A stretch of 5,367 bases of DNA from Burkholderiales bacterium (GTDB lineage: Bacteria > Pseudomonadota > Gammaproteobacteria > Burkholderiales > Burkholderiaceae). The stretch's first letter is position 1, and every line of letters begins with the position of its first letter. Shown here in pieces: positions 4,567-5,367 of the stretch. The notes below the pieces were generated by a model. The model searched no databases. It was not told where the DNA came from and worked only from the letters and a program-made list of their open reading frames with translations. The DNA lies in the NCBI GenBank assembly GCA_947447845.1, contig CANFNO010000244.1:1-5367 (forward strand). The letters are read 5' to 3'. Made by a program: the position numbers and the translations under genes.

Positions 4567-5367
4567 GTGAAAATAGAAAGAAAGTTCCCTGAGAATATTC
4601 TTCCCTGTAGTACCAACTATCGATCTGATAGCCAACCATATTACATAGTCGCACCGAATTATGGACACCAGTCTGCAGGTGTTCGACTTCTGCACGAAAT
4701 GTGCAGTCTGCTGAACCAGATGGGTTATGAATCCTATGTTGAAGCAGCGAATTTTTCAGGTAATTTATGGACACCCCGTCTCTCGGATGCGACCAAGATC
4801 GCACATCATCGAGCCGGAAAAACTCCAATCGTAATTTACCCGGAAGTGGTGACGGGCTTGCCTCTGGCATTGGGGCTACCGGTACGGTATGTTTTGAATT
4901 ACCCGGGTTTTCTGGGTGGTGAAAAGAGTTACTCTGCCGATGAAGTTATTTACACCTATTTAGATTGCTATTTCCCAGGCGCCAAGCGTCTGTATTTTCC
5001 ATTAATGGATTTGCAGGAAATAGGTATGCACGAAGACGCCGTGCATGAAAAGAGTATCGAGATAGCCTATTATCACAATCGGTACACCAAGAGCGGCGGG
5101 AAAGTCAGAGATTTTGGGCCGGATGCCGTTGAAATCTCTTCCAGCAAACCCGACTCGCATGCGAAAACACTCGCACTCTTGAAAAAAACCAAGGTTTTGT
5201 ATTGCTACGAATTCTCGGGCATTATTTTCGAGGCCACGCTTTGCGGTTGCATGGTTGTCATGCTGCCGAACGCAATTAGCCTTAAAGAAGTCCCCTTAAT
5301 GTTGCTTGATCTCGGCATGGAGGGCGTGGCTTGGGGCGAAGACCCGGAGGAAATAGCGCGTGCCAAG
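4567..5367 (+). CDS. Putative glycosyltransferase (GT4/GT-B-like), partial (C-terminus beyond right edge)
   Basis: The frame is open from GTG 4567 to the window edge, 267 codons with no stop. The protein starts MKIERKFPENILP. Residues 25-60 (YYIVAPNYGHQSAGVRLLHE and on to LLNQMGYESYVEA) look like the N-terminal Rossmann strand and helix of GT-B glycosyltransferases that transfer a sugar from an activated donor. Residues 87-118 (PIVIYPEVVTGLPLALG, VRYVLNYPGFLGG) and 125-147 (DEVIYTYLDCYFPGAKRLYF) fit the same kind of protein. Residues 213-231 (CYEFSGIIFEATLCGCMVV) resemble the donor-binding motif of GT4 enzymes, with Glu215 and Glu222 spaced like the E-x6/7-E pair. No signal peptide or membrane segment is seen, so it is probably cytoplasmic. 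It starts 76 bases after flagellin 2 with no terminator between. Two 60-base blocks here counted 38% and 47% GC against 62% in a flhC block, a drop common in glycan genes gained by transfer. Substrate unknown: flagellin, O-antigen or capsule are all possible. Confidence 0.75.
   Translation, partial: MKIERKFPENILPCSTNYRSDSQPYYIVAPNYGHQSAGVRLLHEMCSLLNQMGYESYVEAANFSGNLWTPRLSDATKIAHHRAGKTPIVIYPEVVTGLPLALGLPVRYVLNYPGFLGGEKSYSADEVIYTYLDCYFPGAKRLYFPLMDLQEIGMHEDAVHEKSIEIAYYHNRYTKSGGKVRDFGPDAVEISSSKPDSHAKTLALLKKTKVLYCYEFSGIIFEATLCGCMVVMLPNAISLKEVPLMLLDLGMEGVAWGEDPEEIARAK

Noticed and set aside
4532..4870. 112-codon minus-strand frame near the right end
   Set aside because: It lies opposite the open plus-strand glycosyltransferase-like frame, which shows family-like motifs; the minus-strand product shows none.

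Overview
The window is a chromosomal flagellar locus, most likely from a betaproteobacterium of the order Burkholderiales. The basis is the flhDC master-regulator pair next to flagellin genes, the short (about 280 residue) flagellins ending in Pro-Gln-Gly/Ser-Val-Leu, and the moderately high GC of the flhDC part. I do not assign a genus.

Layout. Positions 1-756 hold flhD and flhC on the minus strand; flhC runs off the left edge and lacks its C-terminal third. A 335-base divergent intergenic region (757-1091) separates them from the plus-strand genes. It holds a near-consensus sigma-28 (FliA) promoter for the first flagellin, a CTTGTA-N11-TACAAG inverted repeat that could be an operator, and a leader that folds into three consecutive hairpins. 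Next come flagellin 1 (1092-1940), a strong terminator, fliD with a GTG start (2085-3473), a second terminator, flagellin 2 (3645-4490), and finally an open-ended gene from GTG 4567 to the right edge. That last gene encodes a protein resembling glycosyltransferases of the GT4/GT-B type. No fliS or fliT lies after fliD, where they often sit.

How the parts work together. FlhD and FlhC form the class I activator complex that turns on flagellar class II genes, including fliA where present. Sigma-28 would then drive the flagellin genes and perhaps fliD. FliD caps the filament and lets flagellin subunits assemble. The two flagellins are about 80% identical over their conserved ends but differ in the surface-exposed middle. 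The glycosyltransferase-like gene follows flagellin 2 after 76 bases with no visible terminator, is clearly lower in GC, and may act on flagellin or on another surface glycan.

The core genes are ordinary. The points most worth a second look are the putative glycosyltransferase beside S/T-rich flagellin centres, the two-flagellin arrangement around fliD without fliST, the hairpin-rich leaders, and the candidate operator between flhDC and fliC. I found no clear evidence of a wholly new system.
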